Below, piece after piece: positions 7,782 to 16,164 of a stretch of 64,000 nt of DNA. A program made the position numbers and the translations under genes. Every line of letters begins with the position of its first letter. Within the stretch, counting starts at the first letter, position 1. Location: NCBI GenBank assembly GCA_947259215.1, contig CAMYLJ010000015.1, positions 1 through 64,000 on the forward strand. The letters are read 5' to 3'. The notes beneath the pieces were generated by a model. The model was given only the letters and a program-made list of their open reading frames with translations, was not told where the DNA came from and made no database searches. Source of the stretch: an uncultured delta proteobacterium. GTDB taxonomy: Bacteria > Myxococcota_A > UBA9160 > JAFDET01.

Positions 7782-7895
7782 TCCCGATGAACTCCGCTCG
7801 CCTGCGGCTCGCTGCGCGCCCGGCGGCGGGGGTTGGCGGGTACGCGGGCTGCGGCGCGTTGGGCTTGCGGGGCCGCCTGGGCGGGTCACGGAGGT

Positions 7896-8240
7896 TCAGC
7901 TCCCGCTGCGCCGCCGCTGGGAGGATCGCTGCGCCTCGCGCCGGCGGCCGAAGATCTTCTTGTCGTGGGTCTTGCGCAGCTGGCGCTCGAGGGCGTCGAG
8001 CAGCTTGTCGCTGGCCAGCCGGCCTTCGGGGGCGTCGGCCTGTCCGGCCGCCTCGGTTTGGCGGCCGGTGACGTGGCCGTGGGCCGTGAACCCGTTGCCG
8101 TCGTGACTCACCGTGACCTCGAAACGGGTGGTCTCGGGGAACTCCTCGGCCAGGGCCTGGCAGCCCTTCTCCACCAGCGGGCGCAGGGCCTCCGTTCCCT
8201 CCGGTTCGATGTCCTTGAAGCTGATCACGATCGTGGCCAT
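7896..8240 (-). CDS. HPF/RaiA-like ribosome-associated protein
   Basis: A 114-residue protein resembling the short hibernation-promoting factor fold. It opens with beta strand MATIVISFKDIEP, has a helix EALRPLVEKGCQALAEEF, strands RFEVTVSHDGNGF and a second helix SDKLLDALERQLRKTHDKK, a pattern typical of HPF/YfiA, followed by a basic tail. Family members bind the 30S decoding region and silence ribosomes in stationary phase. It lacks the C-terminal dimerisation domain of long HPF. A GGGGGGA ribosome site precedes ATG. It lies next to the tRNA-Sec gene on the same strand. Sequence similarity is moderate, so the family assignment is likely but not certain. Confidence 0.7.
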   Translation of the reverse strand: MATIVISFKDIEPEGTEALRPLVEKGCQALAEEFPETTRFEVTVSHDGNGFTAHGHVTGRQTEAAGQADAPEGRLASDKLLDALERQLRKTHDKKIFGRRREAQRSSQRRRSGS

Positions 8241-8270
8241 GGGTCCCCCCGGGCTGGCGAGAGCCGGTCT

Positions 8271-8369
8271 TGGCGGAAGCGGACGGGAATCGAACCCGCC
8301 GGAGCCGCGTCGCCGCGGCTCCCGCCGGATTTGAAGTCCGGGGGCGTCACCAGACGGCCGAACGCTTCC
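8271..8369 (-). tRNA. selC: tRNA-Sec (anticodon UCA), CCA encoded
   Basis: The minus strand starts GGAAGCG and ends CCGCTTCC-G-CCA. The anticodon stem CCGGA/TCCGG encloses CTTCAAA, giving UCA. The very long variable arm GAGCCGCG-GCGA-CGCGGCTC and a long D arm are the hallmarks of selenocysteine tRNA. The T arm reads GGGTTCGATTCCC. The eighth acceptor position (T against C) appears unpaired. Its presence implies that UGA is decoded as selenocysteine in some genes; selA, selB and selD are not in this window. Confidence 0.95.
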
Positions 8370-8415
8370 TCTCCTTGGACGCTACCAGAACCGGCGGGCG
8401 GCGACCGCTGCGCGC

Positions 8416-8452
8416 AAAAGGGATTCCCTTTTTCGGTGCGCGGGTCTACAAT
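8416..8452 (+). promoter_or_regulatory. palindromic operator and -10 box of the MerR-TPR gene
   Basis: AAAAGGGA-T-TCCCTTTT (8416-8432) is a perfect palindrome around one central base, unusually AT-rich for this genome. TACAAT (8447-8452) follows and ends 7 bp before GTG 8460. The palindrome would cover the -35 region and lies between the divergent tRNA-Sec and MerR-TPR genes. The one-base centre cannot form an RNA loop, so a protein-binding site, perhaps for the MerR-like product itself, is more likely. Confidence 0.5.
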
Positions 8453-8459
8453 CGCGGAC

Positions 8460-9350
8460 GTGGGGGTGAACGCGTACTCGCGCCGCGAGGTCGCGCGTAT
8501 TTTTCATATCTCGCCGTCGCGACTCCGCTACTGGGAGCGCACCCGACTCGTGCGCGCCAGCGCCGAGGCCGACTCCGGGGCCGCCTTCGACTTTCTCGAC
8601 CTCCGCTCGATCCAGCATGTCCTCGGCCTGCTGGAGCGTGGCATGCCGCTGCGCCGCATCCGCCGCAGCCTGTCCGACGTGGCGCGTCGCCTGCCCGAGC
8701 TGACCGAGCCGCTGCCGGCGCTCCAGGTCTGGGCCGAGGGATCGCCGCGGATGGTGGTCGAGCACGCGGGCGGCCTGTTCGAGCCGGGCGGGCAGATGGT
8801 GCTCGACTTCCGGGCTCCGGGGCCGGAGGAGCCGCGGGTCGCCGCGCTTCCGGCGGCGGGCTCTCCCCTCGACGCCGCCGAGTGGTTCGAGCGCGGCTGC
8901 ACCCTGGACGCCGAAGCCGCCACCTGGGGCGAGGCCATCGAGTCCTATCAGCGCGCCCTGGAGCTCGATCCGGAATACGCCGACGCCCACTGCAACCTGG
9001 GCACCGTCTTCTACAACCAGGGCCGGCGATCCGCCGCGACCGAGGCCTTCCGCCGCGCGCTGGAGCTCGAGCCCCTGCACCTGGAGGCCAACTTCAACCT
9101 CGCCAATCTGCTCGAGGAGGAGGGGGACGCCGAGGCCGCGCTGGAGCGCTACCAGAACGTGCTGCGGATCGACCCGCTCTACGCCGACGCCCACGTGAAT
9201 CTGGCGCTCTTGTTCGAGAAGATCGGCTCGCTCCGCCGCGGGCGCGACCACTGGCGGCGCTACCTCCAGGTGGATCCGGAGGGAGCCTGGGCCGACGTGG
9301 CCCGGCGTCACCTCAGCGCGTCGCCCCCACCGGATCCGGGGCTCGGCTGA
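8460..9350 (+). CDS. MerR-type DNA-binding domain fused to TPR repeats
   Basis: A 296-residue protein. Residues about 4-75 are a MerR-like winged helix (YSRREVARIFHISPSRLRYWERTRLV, then SIQHVLGLLERGMPLRRIRRSL). A Pro/Ala-rich linker follows, then three to four TPR motifs from about residue 140 (ESYQRALELDPEYADAHCNL, EAFRRALELEPLHLEANFNL, ERYQNVLRIDPLYADAHVNL). MerR proteins usually bind DNA as dimers; here TPRs replace the coiled coil and effector domain, suggesting protein-mediated control. GTG 8460 (or 8466) is chosen because TACAAT lies just upstream and there is no ribosome site. The 3' end overlaps the convergent M48 protease gene by 38 bp. Confidence 0.85.
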   Translation: MGVNAYSRREVARIFHISPSRLRYWERTRLVRASAEADSGAAFDFLDLRSIQHVLGLLERGMPLRRIRRSLSDVARRLPELTEPLPALQVWAEGSPRMVVEHAGGLFEPGGQMVLDFRAPGPEEPRVAALPAAGSPLDAAEWFERGCTLDAEAATWGEAIESYQRALELDPEYADAHCNLGTVFYNQGRRSAATEAFRRALELEPLHLEANFNLANLLEEEGDAEAALERYQNVLRIDPLYADAHVNLALLFEKIGSLRRGRDHWRRYLQVDPEGAWADVARRHLSASPPPDPGLG

Positions 9351-10899
9351 ACCGGAAGTTCCGGTGATCGAGCAGCTGGCCCTCCAGGAGGGCCTCGACG
9401 CTCCAGGTCTGCTCGCTCGCCGGAGGCTCGGCCGGCAGGGCGAGGCGCGACTCCACCCACGGGCGGCGCCGTTCCCGGACCTCGCTCTCCTGGAGCACCA
9501 CGCCGTCGGAGCGCGTCCAGCGCACCACGATGTCGTCGCGCCGGCGCATGTGGCGCCCGCCGATGCGCGCCCACCAGACCACCTCGTCGCCCGGGGCGAA
9601 GCGGGTCTGCTCGCGGCCCGGCCCGCCGTCGAACACGTCGTCGGCCAGGCCCGCCTCGACGATCACGGGAAACTCCAGCTGTTCGATCTGCTGCTCCGCG
9701 CGCTCGCGGAGCGCGCTCCCCTCACCCAGGTGCAGGCTGGCCTGCTCCAGGTAGTAGCTGCCGCGCAGCCGGTCGCCGGTGCTCGCGTAGGCGTTGCCCA
9801 GCTTGAGGAGGACCAGGCCGGTGGTGGGGTCGAGGTCGACCGCGCGCCGGTAGGCGGCCACGGCCTCCTCCATGCGGCCCTCCTGCTCCAGGAGCTCGCC
9901 GCGACGGAAGGGCAGGCGCGGGTCGCCCCGCGCGCTGCGCTCGGCGCCGGCCAGCACCGCCAGCGCGGCCTCGCGATCCCCGCGCTCGGCCAGCTCTCCC
10001 GCCCGGGCCAGGGCCGGGTCCGAGCGCGCCTTGTCGGCCGGGAGCTGCGGGGTCAGCCAGAGCGTGCGGCCCGAGGCCTGCAGCAGGGAGACGCGCGTGC
10101 GGGCTTGCCGGAAGGCCCGGTCCATGCCGGGCGGCGGCTCGCTGACGGGGCTCAGCTCGTCCGCCAGGTCGTGCACGCCCTCGATGCGGTCCTTCACGTC
10201 CGGGTGGGTGTAGAGGTAGGGCGGGATCTCGATGCCGATGGGCCTCGGCTCGGTCAGGATCCGCGAGAAGAAGCGGCCCATGCCCTCCACCCGGTAGCCG
10301 CCCCGGGTCATGAACACCGCGCCGAAGCGGTCGGCCTCGGTCTCGAGCCCGCGGCTGTACTGGAGCTGGAACGCCACGTTCACACCCTGGGCCACGATCA
10401 GCGGGGCGGCGTTCTTGGTGGCCATGGCCGCGCCGACGGCGGCGATCTGGGTCAAGAGCTGCGGGATCGCGTTCCGCTCCACCATGCGCTTGTAGTGCTG
10501 GCGCTTCACGTGGGCGATCTCGTGGCCCATCACGCCGGCCACCTCGTGCAGGCTGCCCGCCCGCGCGATCGTCGCCGAGTGGAAGTAGATGTAGCCGCCG
10601 GGCACCGCGAAGGCGTTCAGCACGGGATCGTTGATCACCCGGAAGCGGTAGACGAAGGGCTGGGGCTCGATGGTCTCGACGATCGACTGGCCCAGGTCGT
10701 TGATGAAGCCCATCACGACCGGGTCCTCGATGATGGGCAGGTGCTCCCGCGCCCAGCGATCGAACTCGAAGCCCGCCTCGCGCTCCTCGCTCTCGCTCAC
10801 CTCGACGAAGCTGGTCGGGCTCCAGCGGCCGCCGTCGTCCTGGACGCAGGCGGACCCGAGGGCCGCCGCGAAGCTCAGGACGAGGAGTCGGGCTGCCAT
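9313..10899 (-). CDS. M48 family metalloprotease with C-terminal TPRs (BepA-like)
   Basis: A 528-residue envelope protease. The N-terminus MAARLLVLSFAAALGSAC looks like a lipoprotein or Sec signal with a weak lipobox. The peptidase M48 core has HEIAH at 126-130, zinc-binding with catalytic Glu, and the third ligand in ETEADRFG. Residues about 310-400 hold TPR-like repeats (RRAVDLDPTTGLVLLKLGNA). A beta-rich C-terminal tail of about 100 residues follows. The layout recalls BepA/YfgC, which checks outer-membrane protein assembly. It is the last gene of the glycine-cleavage operon; its start overlaps the gcvPB end by 25 nt, so it may share that transcript although no metabolic link is obvious. 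Confidence 0.88.
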   Translation of the reverse strand: MAARLLVLSFAAALGSACVQDDGGRWSPTSFVEVSESEEREAGFEFDRWAREHLPIIEDPVVMGFINDLGQSIVETIEPQPFVYRFRVINDPVLNAFAVPGGYIYFHSATIARAGSLHEVAGVMGHEIAHVKRQHYKRMVERNAIPQLLTQIAAVGAAMATKNAAPLIVAQGVNVAFQLQYSRGLETEADRFGAVFMTRGGYRVEGMGRFFSRILTEPRPIGIEIPPYLYTHPDVKDRIEGVHDLADELSPVSEPPPGMDRAFRQARTRVSLLQASGRTLWLTPQLPADKARSDPALARAGELAERGDREAALAVLAGAERSARGDPRLPFRRGELLEQEGRMEEAVAAYRRAVDLDPTTGLVLLKLGNAYASTGDRLRGSYYLEQASLHLGEGSALRERAEQQIEQLEFPVIVEAGLADDVFDGGPGREQTRFAPGDEVVWWARIGGRHMRRRDDIVVRWTRSDGVVLQESEVRERRRPWVESRLALPAEPPASEQTWSVEALLEGQLLDHRNFRFSRAPDPVGATR

Positions 10900-12404
10900 C
10901 GCAGGACGGGGCGGCGGGCGGCGCGGGTCTCGTCCAGGCGGGAGCGGGGGGTGTAGTGCGGCGCCCCGTGCAGCAGCGCCGGGTCCTCGCGCGCCTCGCG
11001 CGCGATGGCGAGCAGCGCCTCGGCGAAGCGATCGAGGCCCTCCAGCGATTCGCTCTCGGTCGGCTCGATCATCAGGGCGCCGTGCACCACCAGCGGGAAG
11101 TAGATCGTGGGCGGGTGGTAGCCGTAGTCGATCAGGCGCTTGGCCACGTCCAGGGTGGTGACGCCGGTGTCCTCCAGACCCTGGTCCGAGAGCACGCACT
11201 CGTGCATCACGCGGCCCTCGTAGGGCACGTGGAAGCTCTTGGCGAGCCGGGTCTTCAGGTAGTTGGCGTTGAGCACGGCCATCTCGGCGCAGCGGCGCAG
11301 CCCGTCGGGGCCGAGCGAGCGGATGTAGGCGAAGGCGCGCACCAGCATGGCGACGTTGCCGAGGTTTCCGTGCAGTCGGCCGATCGAGAGGGGCAGCTCG
11401 TAGTCGAGGCGATAGCCCGCGCCCTCGTCTTCGCCGGTCTTGCGCACCAACGGGGTCGGCAGGAAGGGGGCCAGGATGTTCTTCACGCCGACGGGCCCGG
11501 ACCCGGGGCCGCCGCCGCCGTGGGGCGTGGAGAACGTCTTGTGCAGGTTGAAGTGCATGACGTCCACGCCCTGGTCGCCGGGCCGGGTCACGCCGAGCAT
11601 CGCATTCAGGTTGGCGCCGTCGCAGTAGATGAGGCCGCCTCCCGCGTGCACGATCTCGCACAGCCGGGCGATGTGCTGCTCGAAGAGCCCCAGGGTGTTC
11701 GGGTTCGTGATCATGAGCCCCGCGACCTCGGGAGTCATGCGTTCGGCCACGGCCTCGGGATGGAGCATGCCGTCGGGTCCGGTGGGCACGGGCACGCACT
11801 CGTAGCCGTTCAGGGCGGCGCTCGCGGGATTCGTGCCGTGGGCACTGTCGGGGATCAGGACCTGGCTGCGGCGGTCCCCGCGGTGCTCGTGGTAGGCGCG
11901 GATCATCATGATCCCCGCCAGCTCGCCCTGGGCGCCCGCCGCGGGCTGAAGGCTCACACGATCCATGCCGCTGATCTCCGCCAGGAAGGTCTCCAGGCGG
12001 GCCATCAGCTCCAGCATCCCCTGGGACAGGGCGGCCGGCTGCATGGGGTGGGACGCCGCGAAGCCCGGCAGCCGCGCCACCTGCTCGTTCAGCTTGGGGT
12101 TGTACTTCATCGTGCACGAGCCCAGCGGGTAGAGGCCCAGATCGACGGCGTAGTTCCAGGTGGAGATGCGCGTGAAGTGGCGTACGACCTCCACCTCGGA
12201 TAGCTCCGGGAGCTCCGGGATGTCGTCGCGCAGCCAGTCGGCCGGCAGCACGTCGCTGGCCTCCACGGCGGGCACGTCGAGCGGGTCCTGGGAGTAGCCT
12301 ACGGCGCCGGGCCGGCTGCGCTCGAAGAGCAGCGGCTCCTCCCACGCCAGGCCGCGGGTGGCGTGGCCGAGCGCCTCGATCCCCGTGCGCTGCGAGTTGC
12401 TCAC
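10875..12404 (-). CDS. gcvPB: glycine dehydrogenase (decarboxylating) subunit 2
   Basis: The 509-residue C-terminal half of the P-protein of the glycine cleavage system, carrying the PLP site. Lys289 in NLHKTFSTPHGGGGPG is the Schiff-base lysine. Other family motifs are GSCTMKYNPK, PDSAHGTNPASA and ITNPNTLGLFE. With GcvPA it decarboxylates glycine and passes aminomethyl to the lipoyl arm of GcvH. GTG 12404 is chosen because it forms a GTGA overlap with the gcvPA stop. The length matches split P-proteins found in many bacteria and archaea. Confidence 0.96.
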   Translation of the reverse strand: MSNSQRTGIEALGHATRGLAWEEPLLFERSRPGAVGYSQDPLDVPAVEASDVLPADWLRDDIPELPELSEVEVVRHFTRISTWNYAVDLGLYPLGSCTMKYNPKLNEQVARLPGFAASHPMQPAALSQGMLELMARLETFLAEISGMDRVSLQPAAGAQGELAGIMMIRAYHEHRGDRRSQVLIPDSAHGTNPASAALNGYECVPVPTGPDGMLHPEAVAERMTPEVAGLMITNPNTLGLFEQHIARLCEIVHAGGGLIYCDGANLNAMLGVTRPGDQGVDVMHFNLHKTFSTPHGGGGPGSGPVGVKNILAPFLPTPLVRKTGEDEGAGYRLDYELPLSIGRLHGNLGNVAMLVRAFAYIRSLGPDGLRRCAEMAVLNANYLKTRLAKSFHVPYEGRVMHECVLSDQGLEDTGVTTLDVAKRLIDYGYHPPTIYFPLVVHGALMIEPTESESLEGLDRFAEALLAIAREAREDPALLHGAPHYTPRSRLDETRAARRPVLRWQPDSSS

Positions 12405-13741
12405 GCTGCCTCCGCCAGGATCGCCAGCAGCCGGTCCACGTCTTGCCGCGACACGCGTTCGGTGGTGCAGACGAGCAGCGCCGGTCCCAGATCCGGCGCG
12501 TAGGGGGCGAGGTCGAGCCCCGCCACGATGCCGGCCCCGTGCGCGCGGGCCAGGGCGGCGTCCGCCGGGCCCGGCAGTCCGACCACGAACTCGTTGAAGC
12601 CGGGCGCGGCGCAGGGGAGGCTGAGCCCCGGCGTCTCGCGCACGCGCGCCTTGGCGTACTCCGCCTTCGCGAGATTCGCCTTCGCCAGCCCGCCCAGGCC
12701 GCGGCGCCCGAGCAGCGACAGGTAGACCGTCGCCATCAGCAGGCACAGGCCCTGGTTGGTGCAGATGTTGGAGGTGGCGCGCTCGCGCCGGATGTGTTGC
12801 TCGCGGGTCGAGAGGGTGAGCACGAAGCCGCGGCGTCCCTCGCTGTCGCTGGTCTCGCCGACGAGCCGCCCGGGGATCTGGCGCACCAGCTTCTGGCGCG
12901 TGGCCAGGAAGCCCAGGTGCGGGCCGCCGAACGCCATGGGGAGGCCGAAGCTCTGGGCTTCGCCGCACACGATGTCCGCGCTCAGGTCGCCCGGCGCGCG
13001 CAGCAGCCCCAGGGAGAGCGCCTCGCTCACCACGACGACGAGCAGTGCGCCGTGGGCGTGGGCGGCCTCGGCGGCCGCGGCCACGTCCTCCACCGCGCCG
13101 AGGAAGGCCGGGTTCTGGAGCACCACGCAGGCCGTCTCGTCGTCCACCCGCGAGGCCAGCGGCGCCGTGCGCCCGTCCGCCTCGCGCTCCACGTCCAGCA
13201 ACTCCGTGCCGAGGCCCGAGACGTAGGTGCCGAGGACGTCGCGGTAGTGGGGATGGAGTCCAGAGGAGACGACGACCTTGTTGCGCCGGGTCACCCGCAG
13301 CGCCATCAGCGCGGCCTCGGCCGCCGCGGAGGCCCCGTCGTACATGGAGGCGTTGGCGACGTCGAGCCCGGTCAGCCCGCAGATCATCGTCTGCCACTCG
13401 AAGACGGCCTGGAGCGTGCCCTGGCTGATCTCCGGCTGGTAGGGCGTGTAGGCCGTGTAGAACTCCGCCCGCGACGCCATGGCGTCGACGGTGGACGGCG
13501 AGAAGTGCGGATAGGTGCCGGCGCCGAGGAACCAGGCGAAGCGGTCGGCGTGGGCGTTGCGCTCGGCCAGCGCCTGCATCTCCCCGAGCACGCGCTGCTC
13601 GGAGCCGGCGGCCGGGATCTCCAGGGGACGCTCGAGCTGGAGCTCCGCGGGAACGCTCGCGAAGAGGTCGGCCATCGACGCGACGCCGATCGCTTCGAGC
13701 ATGCGCCCGACCTCGGCCTCGGTGTGGGGGATGTAGCGCAC
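12401..13741 (-). CDS. gcvPA: glycine dehydrogenase (decarboxylating) subunit 1
   Basis: The 446-residue N-terminal half of the split P-protein. It starts VRYIPHTEAEVGRMLEAIG and carries the typical YTPYQPEISQGTLQAVFEWQ and MYDGASAAAEAALMA segments, GEAQSFGLPMAFGGPHLG, and TLSTREQHIRRERATSNICT. It pairs with GcvPB to form the PLP-dependent decarboxylase. GTG 13741 shares one base with the stop of gcvH. It is the fourth gene of the folD-gcvT-gcvH-gcvPA-gcvPB series. Confidence 0.96.
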   Translation of the reverse strand: MRYIPHTEAEVGRMLEAIGVASMADLFASVPAELQLERPLEIPAAGSEQRVLGEMQALAERNAHADRFAWFLGAGTYPHFSPSTVDAMASRAEFYTAYTPYQPEISQGTLQAVFEWQTMICGLTGLDVANASMYDGASAAAEAALMALRVTRRNKVVVSSGLHPHYRDVLGTYVSGLGTELLDVEREADGRTAPLASRVDDETACVVLQNPAFLGAVEDVAAAAEAAHAHGALLVVVVSEALSLGLLRAPGDLSADIVCGEAQSFGLPMAFGGPHLGFLATRQKLVRQIPGRLVGETSDSEGRRGFVLTLSTREQHIRRERATSNICTNQGLCLLMATVYLSLLGRRGLGGLAKANLAKAEYAKARVRETPGLSLPCAAPGFNEFVVGLPGPADAALARAHGAGIVAGLDLAPYAPDLGPALLVCTTERVSRQDVDRLLAILAEAA

Positions 13742-14139
13742 TACTCCTTGCGCTCTTCGCAGTGCTTCGCGTAGGCGGCCGAGTCCATCCGGCCCTCCAG
13801 CTCGCTCGCGTCCCCGGGCGCGATGGCGATCATCCAGCCGTCGCCGTAGCAGTCCTCGTTCACCTGCTCCGGGTGGTCGGCCAGGTCGCGGTTCACGTCG
13901 ACCACCTCGCCCGAGACGGGGGCGTAGAGATCGGAAACGGCTTTCACGGATTCGATCACGCCGAAGGGATCGCCTTTCTCGACGGAGGTGCCGGGATCCG
14001 GGAGCTCCACGAACACCACGTCCCCGAGCTGCTGCTGCGCGTAGTCCGTCACGCCCACCAGCACGCGCTTTCCCTCGACGCGCGCCCACTCGTCGGTTTC
14101 GTTGTAGATCAGGTTATCCGGGAGGTCGTACTCCGCCAC
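13741..14139 (-). CDS. gcvH: glycine cleavage system H protein
   Basis: A 132-residue lipoyl carrier protein. The lipoylated lysine is Lys66 in GVIESVKAVSD, flanked by the conserved LGDVVFVELPDPGTSV and the later GEVVDVNRDL and GWMIAI motifs. It shuttles the aminomethyl group between the P, T and L proteins. ATG 14139 follows 3 bp after the gcvT stop (14143). The length is normal for the family. Confidence 0.97.
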   Translation of the reverse strand: MAEYDLPDNLIYNETDEWARVEGKRVLVGVTDYAQQQLGDVVFVELPDPGTSVEKGDPFGVIESVKAVSDLYAPVSGEVVDVNRDLADHPEQVNEDCYGDGWMIAIAPGDASELEGRMDSAAYAKHCEERKE

Positions 14140-14142
14140 CGT

Positions 14143-15264
14143 TCACCCCTCTTGCACTCGTGTTGCCGATGGTCCTCGCGCGGGAGGCACGAAGGGCGTC
14201 TCGACGACGCTTGCCGCGACCGCGCGGTTGCGGATGATGACTTCGAGGCGCGTACCCACGTCCGCCAGCGCGGGCGGAACGTAGCCGAGTCCGATCGATC
14301 TGCCGAGGCTCGGCGACGGCGCGCCGGACGTGACACGCCCCACCTCGCGCCCTTCGGCGGCCAGCGGGTAGTCCGCGCGCGCGATCCCGCGCTCGTCCAG
14401 CGCGAAGCCCACGAGCAGGCGCCGGGGGCCCTCGGCGGCTCGCCGCGCCAGGGCCTCGGCGCCCAGGAACCCCCCGCGTTCGAGCTTCACGAAGCGCTCG
14501 AGGCGCGCCTCCAGCGGCGTGGTGTCGTCGTCGAGCTCGTGGCCGTACAAGGGCAGGGCGGCCTCGAGGCGCAGGGTGTCCCGGGCGCCGAGGCCGGCCG
14601 GGGAGAGCGTCTCGCCGCCTGCGTCGAGGAGGGCGCCCCAGAGCGGCACCACGTCTTCGGCGGCCACGTAGAGCTCGTAGCCGTCGGATCCGGTGTAGCC
14701 GGTGCGGGAGACGAGGGCGGGCCGCCCCCCGACGGCCATCTCCGCGAAGCGGAAGCGCCGCACGCCGGCCGCGTCTCCGTCGGCCAGCTTGGCCAGGATC
14801 GCGGCGCTCTCCGGGCCCTGGAGTGCCAGCAGCCCGGTCTCGCTACTGCGGTCGACAACCCCGGCCTCGGCGGGGGAGTGCGATTCGATCCAGGCGCGGT
14901 CCTTCGCGATGTTGGAGGCGTTCACGCACAGGAAGAGCCGGTCCTCGGCCAGGCGGTAGACCGTGACGTCGTCCACCACGCCGCCGGCCTCGTTGCAGAG
15001 CAGGCCGTAGCGGACCCGCCCGGGGCGCAGGCTCGCCACGGGACAGGTGACCAGGCGCTCGACCGTCTCCACGGCCGCCGGCCCGGCGAAGTGGATCTGG
15101 CCCATGTGGGAGACGTCGAAGAGCCCCGCCCGCTCGCGCACCGCCGCGTGCTCGTCGAGGATCGAGGTGTACTGCACGGGCATCTCGAAGCCCCCGAACG
15201 GCACCATGCGGGCGCCGAGCGAGCGGTGCTGCTCGTAGAGCGGGGTGCGCTGGAGCTCGCTCAC
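14143..15264 (-). CDS. gcvT: glycine cleavage system T protein (aminomethyltransferase)
   Basis: A 373-residue enzyme transferring the C1 unit from the H-protein arm to tetrahydrofolate with release of ammonia. Family landmarks are TPLYEQHRSLGARMVPFGGF, AGLFDVSHMG, ALQGPESA, RTGYTGSDGYELY and GLGARDTLRLEAALPLYGHE, where the Asp is the catalytic residue region. The product methylene-THF feeds FolD, encoded directly upstream. GTG 15264 forms a GTGA overlap with the folD stop at 15261. Confidence 0.96.
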   Translation of the reverse strand: MSELQRTPLYEQHRSLGARMVPFGGFEMPVQYTSILDEHAAVRERAGLFDVSHMGQIHFAGPAAVETVERLVTCPVASLRPGRVRYGLLCNEAGGVVDDVTVYRLAEDRLFLCVNASNIAKDRAWIESHSPAEAGVVDRSSETGLLALQGPESAAILAKLADGDAAGVRRFRFAEMAVGGRPALVSRTGYTGSDGYELYVAAEDVVPLWGALLDAGGETLSPAGLGARDTLRLEAALPLYGHELDDDTTPLEARLERFVKLERGGFLGAEALARRAAEGPRRLLVGFALDERGIARADYPLAAEGREVGRVTSGAPSPSLGRSIGLGYVPPALADVGTRLEVIIRNRAVAASVVETPFVPPARGPSATRVQEG

Positions 15265-16124
15265 GCGCCGCTGCGCTCGCGATACGCCTGAAGCGTGTTG
15301 CGTAGCAGCATGCTGATGGTCATCGGGCCGATGCCGCCGCGCGAGGGTGTGAGCAGGCCGGCCACGCCCAGCAGGCCGTCGAAGTCCACGTCGCCCACCA
15401 GCTTGCCGTCGACCTCGTTCACGCCGACGTCGATCACCGCCGCGCCGGGCTTCACCCAGTCCGGCTGCACCAGGCGCGGGCGGCCGACCGCGGCGACCAG
15501 CACGTCCGCCTCGCGGCAGACGGCCGGGAGGTCCCGCGTGCGCGAGTGGCAGACCGTCACCGTGGCGTGGCGGTGCAGCAGCAGCAGCGACACGGGCTTG
15601 CCCACGATCTCGCTGCGTCCGAGCACCACCGCCCGGGCGCCTTCGAGCTCCACGCCGTGACGGTCCAGCACCTCCAGGATCCCGCACGGGGTGCACGCGT
15701 AGAGCCCGGGCACGCCCTGGAGCAGGCGGCCGGCGTTCACGGGGTGGAGCCCGTCCACGTCCTTCGCCGGATCGATCGCGAATGCCACGCGGGCCGCCGA
15801 TACGCCCGCCGGCAGCGGGAGCTGCACCAGGATGCCGTCGACCCCATCGTCGCGGTTCAGCTCGTCGACCAGGGCCAGCACGTCGGCCTCGCTGGCCGAT
15901 CCGGGCAGGTCGCGCTCGACCGACTCCATGCCGATGCGCGCGCACGCGCGCCGCTTGCCCTTGATGTAGGAAGCGCTGGCCGCGTTGTCGCCGACGAGCA
16001 CCACCGCCAGGCACGGCGGGCGGCGCCCGGCCTCGACGAGCTTGCGGATCTCCTCGGCGAGCTCGCCGCGGATCTCCTGGGACAGGGACTTGCCGTCGAC
16101 GACGACGGTCTCGAGGGGAGCCAT
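15261..16124 (-). CDS. folD: methylenetetrahydrofolate dehydrogenase / methenyl-THF cyclohydrolase
   Basis: A 287-residue bifunctional enzyme that interconverts methylene-, methenyl- and formyl-THF. Visible are ASASYIKGKRRACARIGM with the catalytic Lys, DGILVQLPLP, PAKDVDGLHPVN, VVLGRSEIVGKPVSLLL for NADP binding, and GGIGPMTISMLL. It heads the glycine cleavage genes, matching its role in processing their C1 product. ATG 16124 has a GGAGG ribosome site. A TATACT -10 box lies upstream at 16151-16156. Confidence 0.97.
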   Translation of the reverse strand: MAPLETVVVDGKSLSQEIRGELAEEIRKLVEAGRRPPCLAVVLVGDNAASASYIKGKRRACARIGMESVERDLPGSASEADVLALVDELNRDDGVDGILVQLPLPAGVSAARVAFAIDPAKDVDGLHPVNAGRLLQGVPGLYACTPCGILEVLDRHGVELEGARAVVLGRSEIVGKPVSLLLLHRHATVTVCHSRTRDLPAVCREADVLVAAVGRPRLVQPDWVKPGAAVIDVGVNEVDGKLVGDVDFDGLLGVAGLLTPSRGGIGPMTISMLLRNTLQAYRERSGA

Positions 16125-16150
16125 GGAGCGCCTCCGGGATTCGGGGCGCG

Positions 16151-16156
16151 AGTATA
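16151..16156 (-). promoter_or_regulatory. -10 box of the folD-gcv operon
   Basis: The minus strand reads TATACT, 26 bp before ATG 16124 and followed by the Shine-Dalgarno CCGGAGG. No good -35 box is visible. The short distance to the upstream fmdB-like gene leaves no room for a glycine riboswitch, and none was seen. Confidence 0.5.
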
Positions 16157-16164
16157 CCAACCGG

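Noticed and set aside
7787-8071. Plus-strand open frame after the second SCP2-like gene
   Set aside because: Arg/Gly/Ala-rich and mostly antisense to the HPF-like gene; no ribosome site or family match.
16125-16164. Glycine riboswitch before the gcv operon
   Set aside because: Only 40 bp separate fmdB-like and folD; no space and no tandem aptamer pattern.
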